NCBI GenBank assembly: GCA_023447635.1 | Contig: JAEXNA010000118.1 | Coordinates: forward strand, 3,371-67,370 | Source: Vulcanimicrobiota bacterium | GTDB taxonomy: Bacteria; Vulcanimicrobiota; Xenobia; Xenobiales; JADMJV01 | Length of the DNA stretch: 64,000 nt | Direction: 5' to 3' | Program-made: the position numbers and the translations under genes | In this document: in pieces, positions 49,196 through 58,225 of the stretch | Layout of the letters: each line of letters opens with the position of its first letter | Numbering within the stretch: the stretch's first letter is position 1 | Notes under the pieces: model-generated | The model's database searches: none | Seen by the model: only the letters and a program-made list of their open reading frames with translations | Told to the model about the DNA's origin: nothing

Positions 49196-50347
49196 ATGCT
49201 TCGACTCAGACTCCTTCTCTTGTTATGTCTGGCCCTACTCTGGGCCGGCTGTGGGAACTCGAACGATGAGCTCCCTCCCATAACCAACAATCCTGGCGGA
49301 CCGACCTGGACCGCTCCTAACCCGGCGCTCCTGGCCAGCCGTCTGCAGCAGATCGTCGACGCCAACCTGGCCGATAGCAACACGCCCGGCGCCCTGGTCG
49401 GTGTGTTTACGCCCAACGGCAACTGGACCAGCGCCACCGGCTTCGCCGATGTTGCGGGCCAGCGCCCGATCTCGTTCAACGATGTATCGGCCTGGCGCAG
49501 TATTACCAAGAGCTTGACGGTGACCATCGTCCTACAACTGGTGGCCGAAGGCGACCTCGAGCTGGACGCCCCGGTCGGCGATTACGTCGACGGGGTGCCG
49601 AACGGGGAGAACATCACCCTGCGGCAGCTGGCAGCGATGCGCAGCGGCCTGTTCAACTACACTCAAGACCCCGCCTTCCAGCAAGCTTTTGGAGGCGACC
49701 TGACGGCCGACTGGACGGACGCCGAGATCCTGTCTTACGCTTTCTCGCACCCTGTCAACTTCGCGGCCGGGACTCAGTACGAGTACTCGAACACCAACAC
49801 CATCCTGCTGGGCGTGGTGGCCGAGACGGTCACCGGACGCAGCCTGGAGCAGCTTCTTACCGAGCGGCTGCTGGTTCCGCTGGGGATGCAGAATTCGACC
49901 TACCTGCTGGGAACCCAGTTCCCTTCGCCCTACGTTCGCGGCTACGTTTACGAAGACGAAGACGACAGCTTCTTCGAAGTGATCAGCAACACCACGGCTC
50001 TTTCGGGCGCCGGCGCGATGGTGGGAACCCACGCCGACCTGCGCACCTGGGGCCACGCCCTGGTGCGAGGCAACCTGCTGCCGCCCGCCCTGCAGGCGCA
50101 GCGGTTCCTGGGGCAGCCGACCAACGGAGGACCGACCTACGACAGCTACGGACTGGGCATGGGCTCGATTCGTGGTTGGTGGGGTCACACCGGGAACGGT
50201 CTGGGTTACGAGTGCTGCGTCTTCACCGAGCCGACCACGGGCAGCCAGATCGTGATCTTCGTCAATGCGACCAACGACAGGGCTGACGTCCCGTTCGACA
50301 TGGCCGACGAGATCCTCGACGTCCTGAACTGGCCGATCCAGCGCTAG
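49196..50347 (+). CDS. Beta-lactamase-fold serine hydrolase (S12), lipoprotein, paralogue
   Basis: The product has 383 residues. Lipobox Cys at 19 (LCLALLWAGCGNS). Motifs: S-x-x-K in WRSITKSLTVTIVLQL, Y-x-N in YEYSNTNTILLGVVAE, and H-T-G in GWWGHTGNGLGYEC. It shares stretches such as GDYVDGVPNGENIT with the product of 46224-47480 (GDYIDGVPNGDLIT), so they are paralogues. A strong terminator follows. Confidence 0.85.
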   Translation: MLRLRLLLLLCLALLWAGCGNSNDELPPITNNPGGPTWTAPNPALLASRLQQIVDANLADSNTPGALVGVFTPNGNWTSATGFADVAGQRPISFNDVSAWRSITKSLTVTIVLQLVAEGDLELDAPVGDYVDGVPNGENITLRQLAAMRSGLFNYTQDPAFQQAFGGDLTADWTDAEILSYAFSHPVNFAAGTQYEYSNTNTILLGVVAETVTGRSLEQLLTERLLVPLGMQNSTYLLGTQFPSPYVRGYVYEDEDDSFFEVISNTTALSGAGAMVGTHADLRTWGHALVRGNLLPPALQAQRFLGQPTNGGPTYDSYGLGMGSIRGWWGHTGNGLGYECCVFTEPTTGSQIVIFVNATNDRADVPFDMADEILDVLNWPIQR

Positions 50348-50375
50348 AGCAGAGCTGATACCGGAACGAGAAAGG

Positions 50376-50399
50376 GACCCCACCTGGGGTCACTTTTTT
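50376..50399 (+). terminator. Intrinsic terminator after the S12 hydrolase gene
   Basis: GACCCCA-CC-TGGGGTC (50376-50391) is followed by ACTTTTTT: a strong GC stem with six T. Confidence 0.85.
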
Positions 50400-50580
50400 G
50401 TTGACGGTCGGAGGACGGTGAGTTCGTCCCGCCGCGTCGCGTGTCTGCTGTTCCAAATTGGGTCGCCCTGAGGCATCTCCCTCACGGTACCCCCCTGGCA
50501 TATTGCCGATCCATGATGATGTGCCGGGAAAGACGTATAGTGGGAAGCGAAGACCAGGTCCCTTTCCAAGGAGTCGAGCT

Positions 50581-50667
50581 ATGAGTCAAGACAAACGAAA
50601 AGTATATCGTGTGCTGCCCGGCGACGAGAGCACGTACGGCGATGCCCCCTATCCCCCCGCTGGTTAG
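50581..50667 (+). CDS. 28-residue peptide upstream of ku
   Basis: ATG 50581 has AAGGAG 7 nt upstream, a better ribosome site than that of ku itself. The peptide begins MSQDKRKVYRVLPGDEST and ends APYPPAG, then TAG. The ku start lies 8 bp after this stop, so ku translation may depend on reading of the small ORF. No family recognised; it could be a leader peptide or a small partner of the end-joining enzymes. Confidence 0.55.
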   Translation: MSQDKRKVYRVLPGDESTYGDAPYPPAG

Positions 50668-50675
50668 CCAGGACG

Positions 50676-51617
50676 ATGCCCGCTACAGTTTGGAGAGGTC
50701 ATCTCAGCTTCGGTCTTGTCTCGGTTCCGGTGCATCTGGCGGTGGCCGCTCGTCCAGAGAGGGTCGAATTTCATATGGTCAACCCGGACACCGGGTCCCG
50801 TATCCACCAGAAGATCGTCGATGCCAGCAACGGCAAAGAGGTCAAGCGAAACAAGCTCGTCAAGGCCGCCGAGCTCGAAGATGGAACGATGGTTTTCCTC
50901 ACTGACGACGATCTCAAGTCGATCCTACCGGCCAGTTCGAAAACGATGGAAGTGCTCGAGTTCGTCGATCTCGAGGACGTCGATCCGATCTATTTCGAGG
51001 CATCTTACTACCTGCTTCCGGACGGCGAGTCGGGGGAGAAGCCGTACTATCTGTTGATGGAGGCTCTCAAAAAGATGGCGCATGCCGCGGTGGCGAAGAT
51101 GATCCGAGCTCAGCGGGAATATCTCGTGCTCATCCGGCCGTCGCGCGGAGGGCTCACCCTGCACACCTTATTCTATGAGGATGAAGTTCGCGACGTCGAA
51201 GAGTACGGGGAGTTCGACAACCCGAAGGTTGGCGCGGCGGAGCTGAAGCTGGCCTGCCAGATCATAGAATCGATGACTTCGAAGTTCCAACCAGAGAAGT
51301 ACCATGACTCCTATCGTGAAGCGGTAGGTGAACTGCTGGAGGCCAAGTCCAACGGCCAAACGCTGGAAGCGGTCGAGGCGCCTGCTCCCAAGCCGACCAG
51401 CGACTTGCTCGCGGCGCTCAAGGCGTCGTTAAAAAAGGGTAAAGCGAAGCCAGCGGCGAGACGCGTCGAACCAAAGAAAAAGCCAGCAGAAAAAGCAAAA
51501 GCCGAGACCAAAAGCAAGCCCAAGGTCGTGAAAGCGAGCAGAACTGCTGCTTCCGCCAAAAGCTCCAAGACGGCGAGGAGCAAGAAGGCGGTCAGTAAGA
51601 AAAGGAAGACCGGCTGA
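50676..51617 (+). CDS. ku: Ku DNA end-binding protein
   Basis: The product has 313 residues starting MPATVWRGHLSFGLVSVPVH, the standard bacterial Ku N-terminus. It continues through the beta-barrel DNA ring (FHMVNPDTGSRIHQKIVD, DLEDVDPIYFEASYYLLP, RGGLTLHTLFYEDEVRD). The C-terminal 70 residues are Lys/Ala-rich (AARRVEPKKKPAEKAKAETK), the long basic tail seen in some bacterial Ku proteins that aids DNA binding. Ku recruits LigD for non-homologous end joining; ligD follows 61 bp downstream. Confidence 0.95.
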   Translation: MPATVWRGHLSFGLVSVPVHLAVAARPERVEFHMVNPDTGSRIHQKIVDASNGKEVKRNKLVKAAELEDGTMVFLTDDDLKSILPASSKTMEVLEFVDLEDVDPIYFEASYYLLPDGESGEKPYYLLMEALKKMAHAAVAKMIRAQREYLVLIRPSRGGLTLHTLFYEDEVRDVEEYGEFDNPKVGAAELKLACQIIESMTSKFQPEKYHDSYREAVGELLEAKSNGQTLEAVEAPAPKPTSDLLAALKASLKKGKAKPAARRVEPKKKPAEKAKAETKSKPKVVKASRTAASAKSSKTARSKKAVSKKRKTG

Positions 51618-51678
51618 TGCGTGCTCTGGTTCTGACCTATCGATTAACGTGGCCGTCCTGGGGCATGTGTTTTGACCG

Positions 51679-54129
51679 GTGGCTTTAGACGAGTACAACA
51701 AGAAGCGGTCTTTTGATAAGACGCCCGAGCCTGGCGATGTGCCGGTGCGGGCGTCGGCGGGTCGGCGCTTTTGTCTGCAGCGTCACGATGCCTCGCGTCT
51801 GCACTACGACTTTCGACTGGAGCTCAACGGGGTGCTCAAGAGTTGGGCGGTTCCTAAAGGGCCCAGCCTGAAAGCTGGAGAGAAGCGGCTGGCCGTGCCT
51901 ACCGAGGACCATCCGCTGAGCTACCTCGATTGGGAGGGCACCATCCCGGCGGGCCAGTACGGCGGGGGCGACGTGATGGTGTTCGACATCGGCACCTGGG
52001 AGCCGCTGGAGGCGAAAGATCCGGAGCAGTCGCTCAAGGATGGAGAGCTGAAGCTTCGTCTCTCTGGCCAAAAAGTGCGGGGAGACTGGACCCTGGTGCG
52101 TACGAAAAAGAGCAGCTGGCTCTGGCTCAAGAAAAGCGACGCCCACGTCGATCCCGATTGGGATCCCGAAGAGCATCTGTGGAGCGCGGTCAGCGGGCGC
52201 ACCTTCGAGGAGATCTGTCAGGGGTTGGAGGCGCCGGCAACGCGCCAACGTTTTCCAAAGGGCGCTACCAAAGCTTCCTTCCTGATCGACGTGCAGCCGA
52301 TGTTGGCCAGCGTGTCGGCTCCGTTCAGCGACGAGGACTGGCTCTTCGAGGTGAAGTGGGATGGTGTCCGCGCCTTGAGCTTCTGTCAGGAGCAGTCGCT
52401 TCGCATCACCAGTCGCGCAGGCTACAGTCTCACCGAGAGCTTTCCCGAGCTAGAACGGCTGCGCTCCCGCTTCGCGGCCAACTCGTTTGTGGTGGACGGT
52501 GAACTGGTGGTGCTCGACGACGACGGCAAGCCGCAGTTCAGCAAGATTCTGCAGCGGTTGAAGTCTCCCACGGCCAAAGCCATCGAGCGTCTCTCACACA
52601 CGATGCCCGTGGTCTACTACGTGTTCGACTTGCTCTATCTCGATGGCCGAGACCTTCGCGAACTGCCGCTGGAGAAACGGCTGGAGTTGCTGGGAGAGGT
52701 GCTGCGGCCGGACAGCTGGGTGCGTCTGTCCGAAGCGATCCCCGCAGAGGGAGAGACGCTCTACGCTGCCGCGGTCGAACAAGGGCTGGAGGGCCTTGTA
52801 GCCAAGCACCGGCTGAGCACGTACACGTCCGGGCGCAGCGACCGCTGGCTCAAACTCAAGTCTCGGCACACCATGGATTGCGTCGTGGTCGGCTATACGA
52901 CCTCGAAGGCGGCGCATCTTCCTCTGGGCGCTCTGCAGCTGGGCCGCTATTTCGACGGGAAGCTGGTCACGGTGGGCAAGGTCGGCTCGGGCTTCAAGTC
53001 GGCAGAGCTCAAGGAGCTCAAGAAGAAGCTCGAGCCTCTATTGTCCTCCACCCCCACGGCCACCGACAACCGCAAGGTCAAAGAGAAGCTGCTCTGGGTC
53101 ATGCCCGAGGTTGTGGTCGAGGTCGAGTATGCCGAGCTGACGCCCGACGGCAATCTGCGCCAGGCGTCGTTCGTGCGGGTGCGCGACGATCTGGCTCCGG
53201 AGGATTGCGGTGAGGAGCCGGTCCCGGTGGCTCGCGATTTTCGAGATGTCGACGGACGTCACGTCTCGTTCTCTAGTCCCGCCAAGCTGCTCTTTCCCAA
53301 AGCCGGATTCAAGAAGCTCGACCTGGCCGAGTATTACGAGCAGATTGCGCCTCTGATGCTGCCGCACCTGGCCGACCGTCCGCTCTCTCTGCGTCGCTAC
53401 CCCGATGGGGTGGAGGGAGCCGAGTTTTTCCAGAAGCATCCCGGCAACGGTGTGCCTAAGTGGGTCAGGCGAGAGAGCTGGGAGCACGGCGAGGCGCTTA
53501 TCGCCGACGGCGCTGCGACTCTGACGGTGCTTTCTAACCTGGCTTCTATCGAGCTGCACGTGACCCTGTCGCGCTTCCCGGACTTGAAAGTGCCTGACGG
53601 CGTGCTGATCGACTTCGACCCTCAGTCGCTAGGATTCGCCGAGGTGAAGACGGTCGCTCGGGCCGCCGGAAAACTGCTCGCTGAGCTAGGCTGGACCTCA
53701 TACCTCAAAACCACCGGCAGCCGAGGGATCCACGTATTCATCCCTGTCGCCGAAGACTACACCTTCGAGCAGACGCGCCTGACGGCAGGCGTCGTCGGAG
53801 AGTTGCTGCTGAAGCAGTTTCCCAAGAAGGTCACGCTCGAACGGGTTCCCGCCAAGCGGCCGAAGGGCACCGTCTATATCGACGCCCCGCAGAACCGCTA
53901 CACCTCGACCATCGCCGCAGCGTACTCGGTGCGGGCCAATGATTTCGCGGGCGTGAGCATGCCGCTGCGCTGGAAGGATCTGGAGACCGACGTCGCTCCC
54001 GAAGATTTCACGCTGGGCAACGCCTTGAAGGCGGCTAAAGGGACAGAGAAGCTTTGGAGTATGGCGCCTCGCGAGGATCAGCGTCTCGAGGACGCCCTGC
54101 CGTTCCTCGACGAGCGACTCGGCTCCTGA
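51679..54129 (+). CDS. ligD: ATP-dependent DNA ligase D (phosphoesterase-ligase-polymerase)
   Basis: The product has 816 residues from a GTG. Domains in order: 3'-phosphoesterase (about 10-170; RFCLQRHDASRLHYDFRLE, PAGQYGGGDVMVFD); ATP-dependent ligase (about 205-510; FEVKWDGVRALSF with the nucleotidyl Lys at 226, LVAKHRLSTYTSGRSDRW); and primase-like polymerase (about 530-810; FFQKHPGNGVPKWVRRES, LIDFDPQ with catalytic Asp pair, TTGSRGIHVFIP). This PE-Lig-Pol order is that of Pseudomonas LigD. It trims, fills and seals double-strand breaks with Ku. Confidence 0.95.
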   Translation: MALDEYNKKRSFDKTPEPGDVPVRASAGRRFCLQRHDASRLHYDFRLELNGVLKSWAVPKGPSLKAGEKRLAVPTEDHPLSYLDWEGTIPAGQYGGGDVMVFDIGTWEPLEAKDPEQSLKDGELKLRLSGQKVRGDWTLVRTKKSSWLWLKKSDAHVDPDWDPEEHLWSAVSGRTFEEICQGLEAPATRQRFPKGATKASFLIDVQPMLASVSAPFSDEDWLFEVKWDGVRALSFCQEQSLRITSRAGYSLTESFPELERLRSRFAANSFVVDGELVVLDDDGKPQFSKILQRLKSPTAKAIERLSHTMPVVYYVFDLLYLDGRDLRELPLEKRLELLGEVLRPDSWVRLSEAIPAEGETLYAAAVEQGLEGLVAKHRLSTYTSGRSDRWLKLKSRHTMDCVVVGYTTSKAAHLPLGALQLGRYFDGKLVTVGKVGSGFKSAELKELKKKLEPLLSSTPTATDNRKVKEKLLWVMPEVVVEVEYAELTPDGNLRQASFVRVRDDLAPEDCGEEPVPVARDFRDVDGRHVSFSSPAKLLFPKAGFKKLDLAEYYEQIAPLMLPHLADRPLSLRRYPDGVEGAEFFQKHPGNGVPKWVRRESWEHGEALIADGAATLTVLSNLASIELHVTLSRFPDLKVPDGVLIDFDPQSLGFAEVKTVARAAGKLLAELGWTSYLKTTGSRGIHVFIPVAEDYTFEQTRLTAGVVGELLLKQFPKKVTLERVPAKRPKGTVYIDAPQNRYTSTIAAAYSVRANDFAGVSMPLRWKDLETDVAPEDFTLGNALKAAKGTEKLWSMAPREDQRLEDALPFLDERLGS

Positions 54130-54266
54130 TATGGGCTCTCGAAAAGGCTCGCCCTCGAACTAACCTCCACCCCACCCCTCCCCTCACGGAATCGACTTCT
54201 GCGGTATGCCTGCCTGCTACCGTCATAGGGCTCAACAAAGCGACACTCAGAGGACTGTAATAGCTT

Positions 54267-55697
54267 ATGTGCGATTTGTCAGACAGCGAAGGGCCCATTT
54301 GTCCCACAGAGCGATTGCTGGAGCTTCTCCTTCAGGGGGCTAACGGGTACGCGCTTTTTACTACGGATGCGCGAGGCAAAGTCGTCTCATGGAACAGCGG
54401 AGCGGAGACGGTCTTCGGTTGGCCCGAAGCCGAGATCGTTGGACAGTCCGCAGATATCCTGTTCGTTCCCGAAGACCGCCTGCGCGGAGTTCCGGCTTTG
54501 GAGTTAGGCCAGGCTGCTGAAGAGGGGTTGGCGCCTGATATCCGCTGGCATCAGCGCAAGGACGGTGGGAGAGTTTTCATCAACGGCTCCGTCCAGCCTC
54601 TGCTCGATGTCGAAGGCCGCCTGAACGGCTTCTTGAAGATCGGACGCGACCTCACCGCGGAGCGCGAGACCGAGGCAGCGCTGCGCCATTCCGAGGAAAA
54701 ATATGCCACCCTGTTCGAAACCATCAACCAGGGGGTCGTGTTCGGTCGAGTCGAACGTCACGCCGATGGTGTCGTCGACCTGAGGATCGAAGCTGTCAAT
54801 CCAGCCTTGCTCAGGCTCCTGGGCGCCGCCCCTTCGACCAGTCCAGGTCAGAGCTCACGCGAGGCCTGGCCCCAGCTAGAAGAAGCGTGGTACGAAAAGC
54901 TTCTCGAAGTGGTGCGGACCGGCAAATCCTTGACTCTGGAAACGCTGCTGCCTCCCTCGCGGCGCTGGGCGAGTGTGGGGTTCTCTCCTTTCGGTAAGCT
55001 CGATAACCGGGATGTCGCGGTGGTGGTGACGGATATCACGGAGCGTCGACAGGCCGAACAGGAACGGTTGGAGCGGGACCGCAAAACGGCGCTTCTGGCC
55101 GAACGCACGCGCATGGCGCAGGAACTGCACGACACGCTGGCTCAGGCTCTGACCGGTATCAAGCTGCAGATCAACCTGGCCGAGCACGCGCTCAAGGGTG
55201 GCGACTCCGACCTCGACGAGGCGCTGAGGCATCTCGATACGGCCAAGAATTTTGCCCTGGAGAGCCACGCCGAGGCGCGTCGCGCCATCGAGGGGCTACG
55301 GGTCCCGCTATTCGAGAGTCTGACGCTCAACGCCGCACTTCGTTCCCTGGTTCGTCAGTTCGAGCCAGATTCACCCGTGGTCCTGAACTGTACGAATCAA
55401 GAGATACAGCTTTCCTACGAGGTGCAGGGAGATGTTGTACGGGTGGCTCAGGAGGCGCTTACCAACGCCCTGCGTCACGCCGGCGCTAGCCGCATCGACG
55501 TGCGACTCGTGGCGACGTCGGCAGGCTTTCGGCTGGAAGTCAACGACAACGGCCGCGGCTTTGACCTGGAAACGACCAGAGAAGGGCACGGACTGACCGG
55601 GATGCGCGAACGTGCTGCCCGCATCGGAGCCGAGCTTGGTCTCGAGGGCGCACCCGGTCAGGGCACACGGGTGAGCCTGAGTCTGGCGACGAAGTAG
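54267..55697 (+). CDS. PAS-domain sensor histidine kinase (NarL/LuxR-type HisKA_3)
   Basis: The product has 476 residues, without membrane segments. Two PAS domains: about 15-130 (LQGANGYALFTTDARGKVVS, GQSADILFVPEDRL) and about 140-265 (RVERHADGVVDLRIEAVNPA, WASVGFSPFG). HisKA_3 dimerisation domain with phospho-acceptor His 288 in RMAQELHDTLAQALTGIKLQ split over its helix. ATPase motifs N-box ALTNALRHA, G1 VNDNGRGF and G2 GHGLTGMRERAA. A cytoplasmic sensor that would phosphorylate a NarL-type regulator; none is adjacent, so it is an orphan here. Confidence 0.88.
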   Translation: MCDLSDSEGPICPTERLLELLLQGANGYALFTTDARGKVVSWNSGAETVFGWPEAEIVGQSADILFVPEDRLRGVPALELGQAAEEGLAPDIRWHQRKDGGRVFINGSVQPLLDVEGRLNGFLKIGRDLTAERETEAALRHSEEKYATLFETINQGVVFGRVERHADGVVDLRIEAVNPALLRLLGAAPSTSPGQSSREAWPQLEEAWYEKLLEVVRTGKSLTLETLLPPSRRWASVGFSPFGKLDNRDVAVVVTDITERRQAEQERLERDRKTALLAERTRMAQELHDTLAQALTGIKLQINLAEHALKGGDSDLDEALRHLDTAKNFALESHAEARRAIEGLRVPLFESLTLNAALRSLVRQFEPDSPVVLNCTNQEIQLSYEVQGDVVRVAQEALTNALRHAGASRIDVRLVATSAGFRLEVNDNGRGFDLETTREGHGLTGMRERAARIGAELGLEGAPGQGTRVSLSLATK

Positions 55698-55753
55698 CCA
55701 GAAAAGGGGGAGGCGGCCCCCCGGTCTCCATCCTGGTCAGGTAGAATCTCCCC

Positions 55754-55849
55754 ATGAAACATCATCAGATTCGGGCGGCGTTTGACGCTAAGACCATCAC
55801 GGTGTACCCCTTGCCCGAATCGCTGATGAGACGACTCGATATGAAATGA
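55754..55849 (+). pseudogene. DUF4291 remnant
   Basis: The 31-codon frame begins MKHHQIRAAFDAKTITVY, matching the conserved start of DUF4291 proteins (Q-I-R-A-x-Y-D-x-x-T-I-x-V-Y-Q-A-Y). It then jumps to PLPESLMRRLDMK, which resembles the family's C-terminal end. The roughly 150 residues between are missing, so this is an internally deleted relic, still in frame. Confidence 0.55.
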
Positions 55850-55916
55850 GCCGCCGAGGTCAGATCTTCAGAACGTTATTCGCCTCGTTGGTCTCCTTGA
55901 CCACGTTGCGCGGGTA

Positions 55917-56405
55917 TCACCTCGACCACATGTACGAGTTGTCGATGGCGGTGAGCACTTTGCCGTTTTTCAGCACGATCGCCAGGCCGTGACGATGTTC
56001 GAGCCGGCGCCTCTTCCCATCCTTCCGTAGCTCCGAGCGGGTATCCAGAGCGACGCACTCGATGCCAGAGAAGGAGCACACGAGACGTCGCTGCTCCCAG
56101 CCAAAAATGCGGCGGTAGAGGCTAAGCGTTCGCTCCCGCAGGTCGAGTCGGTAGTTCACCTCGACCATCCTGGACAGAACGACTCCCGACAGAAACAGCG
56201 GCAGCCCATAGCTTGCGGCCTTCAGCGCTTGGGGCGCCTGGTTAACGACGTACCAGGGGGTCCCGATGGCGAGCAGGATGGCGCCGACCACACCGGGAGC
56301 AGCGGCCAGGTTCTCCAAAGGCGTCGCGGGGTCGACCACCATCTCTTCGTCGTGGTCGCCGATCCGGACTAACCCCACCATGCGTTCGTGCTCGTTTAAA
56401 AACAT
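55917..56405 (-). CDS. Two-span membrane protein with PH-like domain
   Basis: The product has 162 residues if started at ATG 56405 (MFLNEHERMVGLVRIG); ATG 56381 is an alternative. Two hydrophobic helices (PGVVGAILLAIGTPWYVV and SYGLPLFLSGVVLSRMV) are followed by a beta-rich domain (NYRLDLRERTLSLYRRIFGW, RLVCSFSGIECVALDTRSEL, GLAIVLKNGKVLTAIDN). The layout is like the products at 28000-28479 and 208-762. Function unknown. Confidence 0.6.
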   Translation of the reverse strand: MFLNEHERMVGLVRIGDHDEEMVVDPATPLENLAAAPGVVGAILLAIGTPWYVVNQAPQALKAASYGLPLFLSGVVLSRMVEVNYRLDLRERTLSLYRRIFGWEQRRLVCSFSGIECVALDTRSELRKDGKRRRLEHRHGLAIVLKNGKVLTAIDNSYMWSR

Positions 56406-56480
56406 CTGTAGCCGAATGTAGCATCGGCGTTCCCTCTCCAATCAGGGTCATTCGACCCCGACCGGGTTCAGGTCGCAGAC

Positions 56481-57626
56481 TTACCCTTTCTGCGCGCGGA
56501 GCGCCTGAGCCACGTGCTGGTGGCCGGCCAGGATGCTCGCTGTCTGGGCCGGGTCGGGCTCCAGCGACCAGTTGTGTTTGTCGTAGCTGCCGCCCAGCAC
56601 GATGCCGTCAGAGCGGGGGAACATGTAACCGTGTTTGCCCGGGTAGCAGTAGTCGATCTCAGGCTGGGGTAGCGAGATTTCGAGTTGGCCGCGGATCGGG
56701 TACAGGTCGTTGTCGCCCAGCAGGCTGTGCGAGCCCAGGCCGGTGCAGTTGAACACCACGCCTTCCTCGAAGTGCCGGAAGTCGTCCTTGTCTTGCAGTT
56801 CACGCAGAACGATCTTGCCGCCCGCCTGGTAAAAGTCGCGCAGCAGCGCGGGCAGGTAGACGTTCGGCTCGATCATCAGGGTCGTGTACTGGCGCACGTA
56901 CGGTTCGCCGAAGTAGGTGTCCGGATCGCGGTGTCTTAGCACGGTCGGGTACAGGCTATTGCCACCGGCCAGCCTCTTATCCAGGTGGCTCTCTTCGCTG
57001 AACAGATCGTAGGCTTCGATCCAGCGCACGCCGTAATGCGGTCCGACCATCCGTTGGAAAGCGCGCTGAGAGACCCGGCTGGCCTGCACGAAGCGGTCGC
57101 GAAATTCGGGGGTGGTCTTGTCGTAGTCGTAAACGCTGACGTGCAACCAGAAGCCGCCCGCGATGTTCGAGGTCGTCTCGGGCGACAGCGCTTTGGCGTA
57201 GATGGTGACCTGCCCGTTGAGATGGGTTTGCAGGGTGCGAGCCATGCTCAGCCCGATCACTCCACACCCCACCACGGCGAACTCCCTGGCTCGACGAGGG
57301 TTCGCGGCAGCATAGTCCCGGGCCCGGTCGAGCGCTTCGGCGGCGGTGCCCCAGGAGAGGCTGATCCCTCCACCTCCGTGTCCGTAGTTATGGACCAGGA
57401 GTTTGCGGCCCAACTTTTCCGCCTTGACCAGGTAGCCGGGGTCGCGGAAGGGACGCAGCCCCACCGCCGTGCGGATGATGCGATCGGGCGAGACGTTCAC
57501 GGGGGCGAAGTGGCGTTTGTCCCCCGGAAGGGGAAGGGTGGAGAGGGGAGCGGCCCCGGTGGGAGAGGCAAGCAGTAGGGCGGCGGCGGAGAGGGAGCCT
57601 TTGAGAAAGCTGCGGCGGTCGAGCAT
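56481..57626 (-). CDS. D-amino-acid oxidase-like FAD-dependent oxidoreductase, exported
   Basis: The product has 381 residues. The N-terminus MLDRRSFLKGSLSAAALLLA carries a twin-arginine signal (RRSFLK). NAD/FAD-binding motif FAVVGCGVIGLSMARTLQ; later HNYGHGGGGISLSWGTA and VVFNCTGLGSHSLLGD. The C-terminal parts IRGQLEISLP and VLGGSYDKHNWS resemble the end of D-amino-acid oxidases, although the order is unusual because the HNYGHGG motif, normally near the C-terminus, appears before the Rossmann motif. So the protein looks circularly rearranged relative to DAAO. Likely oxidises D-amino acids or related amines outside the cytoplasm. Confidence 0.7.
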   Translation of the reverse strand: MLDRRSFLKGSLSAAALLLASPTGAAPLSTLPLPGDKRHFAPVNVSPDRIIRTAVGLRPFRDPGYLVKAEKLGRKLLVHNYGHGGGGISLSWGTAAEALDRARDYAAANPRRAREFAVVGCGVIGLSMARTLQTHLNGQVTIYAKALSPETTSNIAGGFWLHVSVYDYDKTTPEFRDRFVQASRVSQRAFQRMVGPHYGVRWIEAYDLFSEESHLDKRLAGGNSLYPTVLRHRDPDTYFGEPYVRQYTTLMIEPNVYLPALLRDFYQAGGKIVLRELQDKDDFRHFEEGVVFNCTGLGSHSLLGDNDLYPIRGQLEISLPQPEIDYCYPGKHGYMFPRSDGIVLGGSYDKHNWSLEPDPAQTASILAGHQHVAQALRAQKG

Positions 57627-57632
57627 AGGAGG

Positions 57633-57863
57633 TTAGCCGTCGTATTCGCCGTGCACGGGGCGGTCCTGGATTTTGAGCTGGGACTTGAGCTCTTGTTCCA
57701 GATACTGCCTCACGTCGCGGTCGAAGTTCGACAGCAGCTTCAGCTTCAAAGAGTCCTTATCGAGAGCGCACAGTTCGTAGCTGCGGGCGACCCTACGCTC
57801 GAGGTTGACGTTCGCTACGGAGATGCGGCGCCCACAATCAGGGCAGTTGACGTTCTCGACCAT
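57633..57863 (-). CDS. Small zinc-knuckle-like hypothetical protein
   Basis: The product has 76 residues starting MVENVNCPDCGRRISVANVN. One C-P-D-C-G pair near the N-terminus could be half of a metal site, with a third Cys in YELCALDKD. A helical acidic stretch (DRDVRQYLEQELKSQLKIQD) follows. It lies just upstream of the oxidase gene in the same direction, with 6 bp between. No family recognised. Confidence 0.5.
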   Translation of the reverse strand: MVENVNCPDCGRRISVANVNLERRVARSYELCALDKDSLKLKLLSNFDRDVRQYLEQELKSQLKIQDRPVHGEYDG

Positions 57864-57960
57864 AGGGGACCCTCTCACCAGAATTTCTTCCCGAGAAACT
57901 TCCCCTCACTCCCGCCCCTTCCCGTGAGAATTCGCGCACGCCGACTCGGGGTGGAAGCAT

Positions 57961-58125
57961 CCTAGGCCTACTTTTCGCACTTCTCGCGAGGCATAGTCGA
58001 TTGAGGTGCTGTTATCGCTAGGAACGCGGAGCGCAGTGCACTATAGTGCATAAGCGAGGCGTGACAAAGCGAGAATAGTGCCTCGGTCGGCTAGGTCCGT
58101 GAGAAGTGCGAAATGTAGGCCTAGG
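57961..58125. mobile_element. 165-bp MITE-like element with terminal inverted repeats
   Basis: The ends CCTAGGCCTACTTTTCGCAC then TTCTC (57961-57985) and GAGAAGTGCGAAATGTAGGC then CTAGG (58101-58125) are inverted copies over 25 bp with one or two mismatches. Inside, CGAGGCA and TGCCTCG form a second inverted pair, and TGCACTATAGTGCA (58037-58050) is a perfect 14-bp palindrome at the centre. There is no ORF of note. This is the build of a non-autonomous miniature element or a large cruciform. No clear target duplication is visible. It fills most of the 360-bp gap between genes. Confidence 0.6.
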
Positions 58126-58225
58126 GGGATAGCGGCTGCTCGAAGAACTGTACTGCTCGTTGGGAACGCCCGAGGCGCGAGCTGCGTCTTGGGTGCAGAC
58201 TCTTTTTGAGAAGTGGGGTTTTGGG

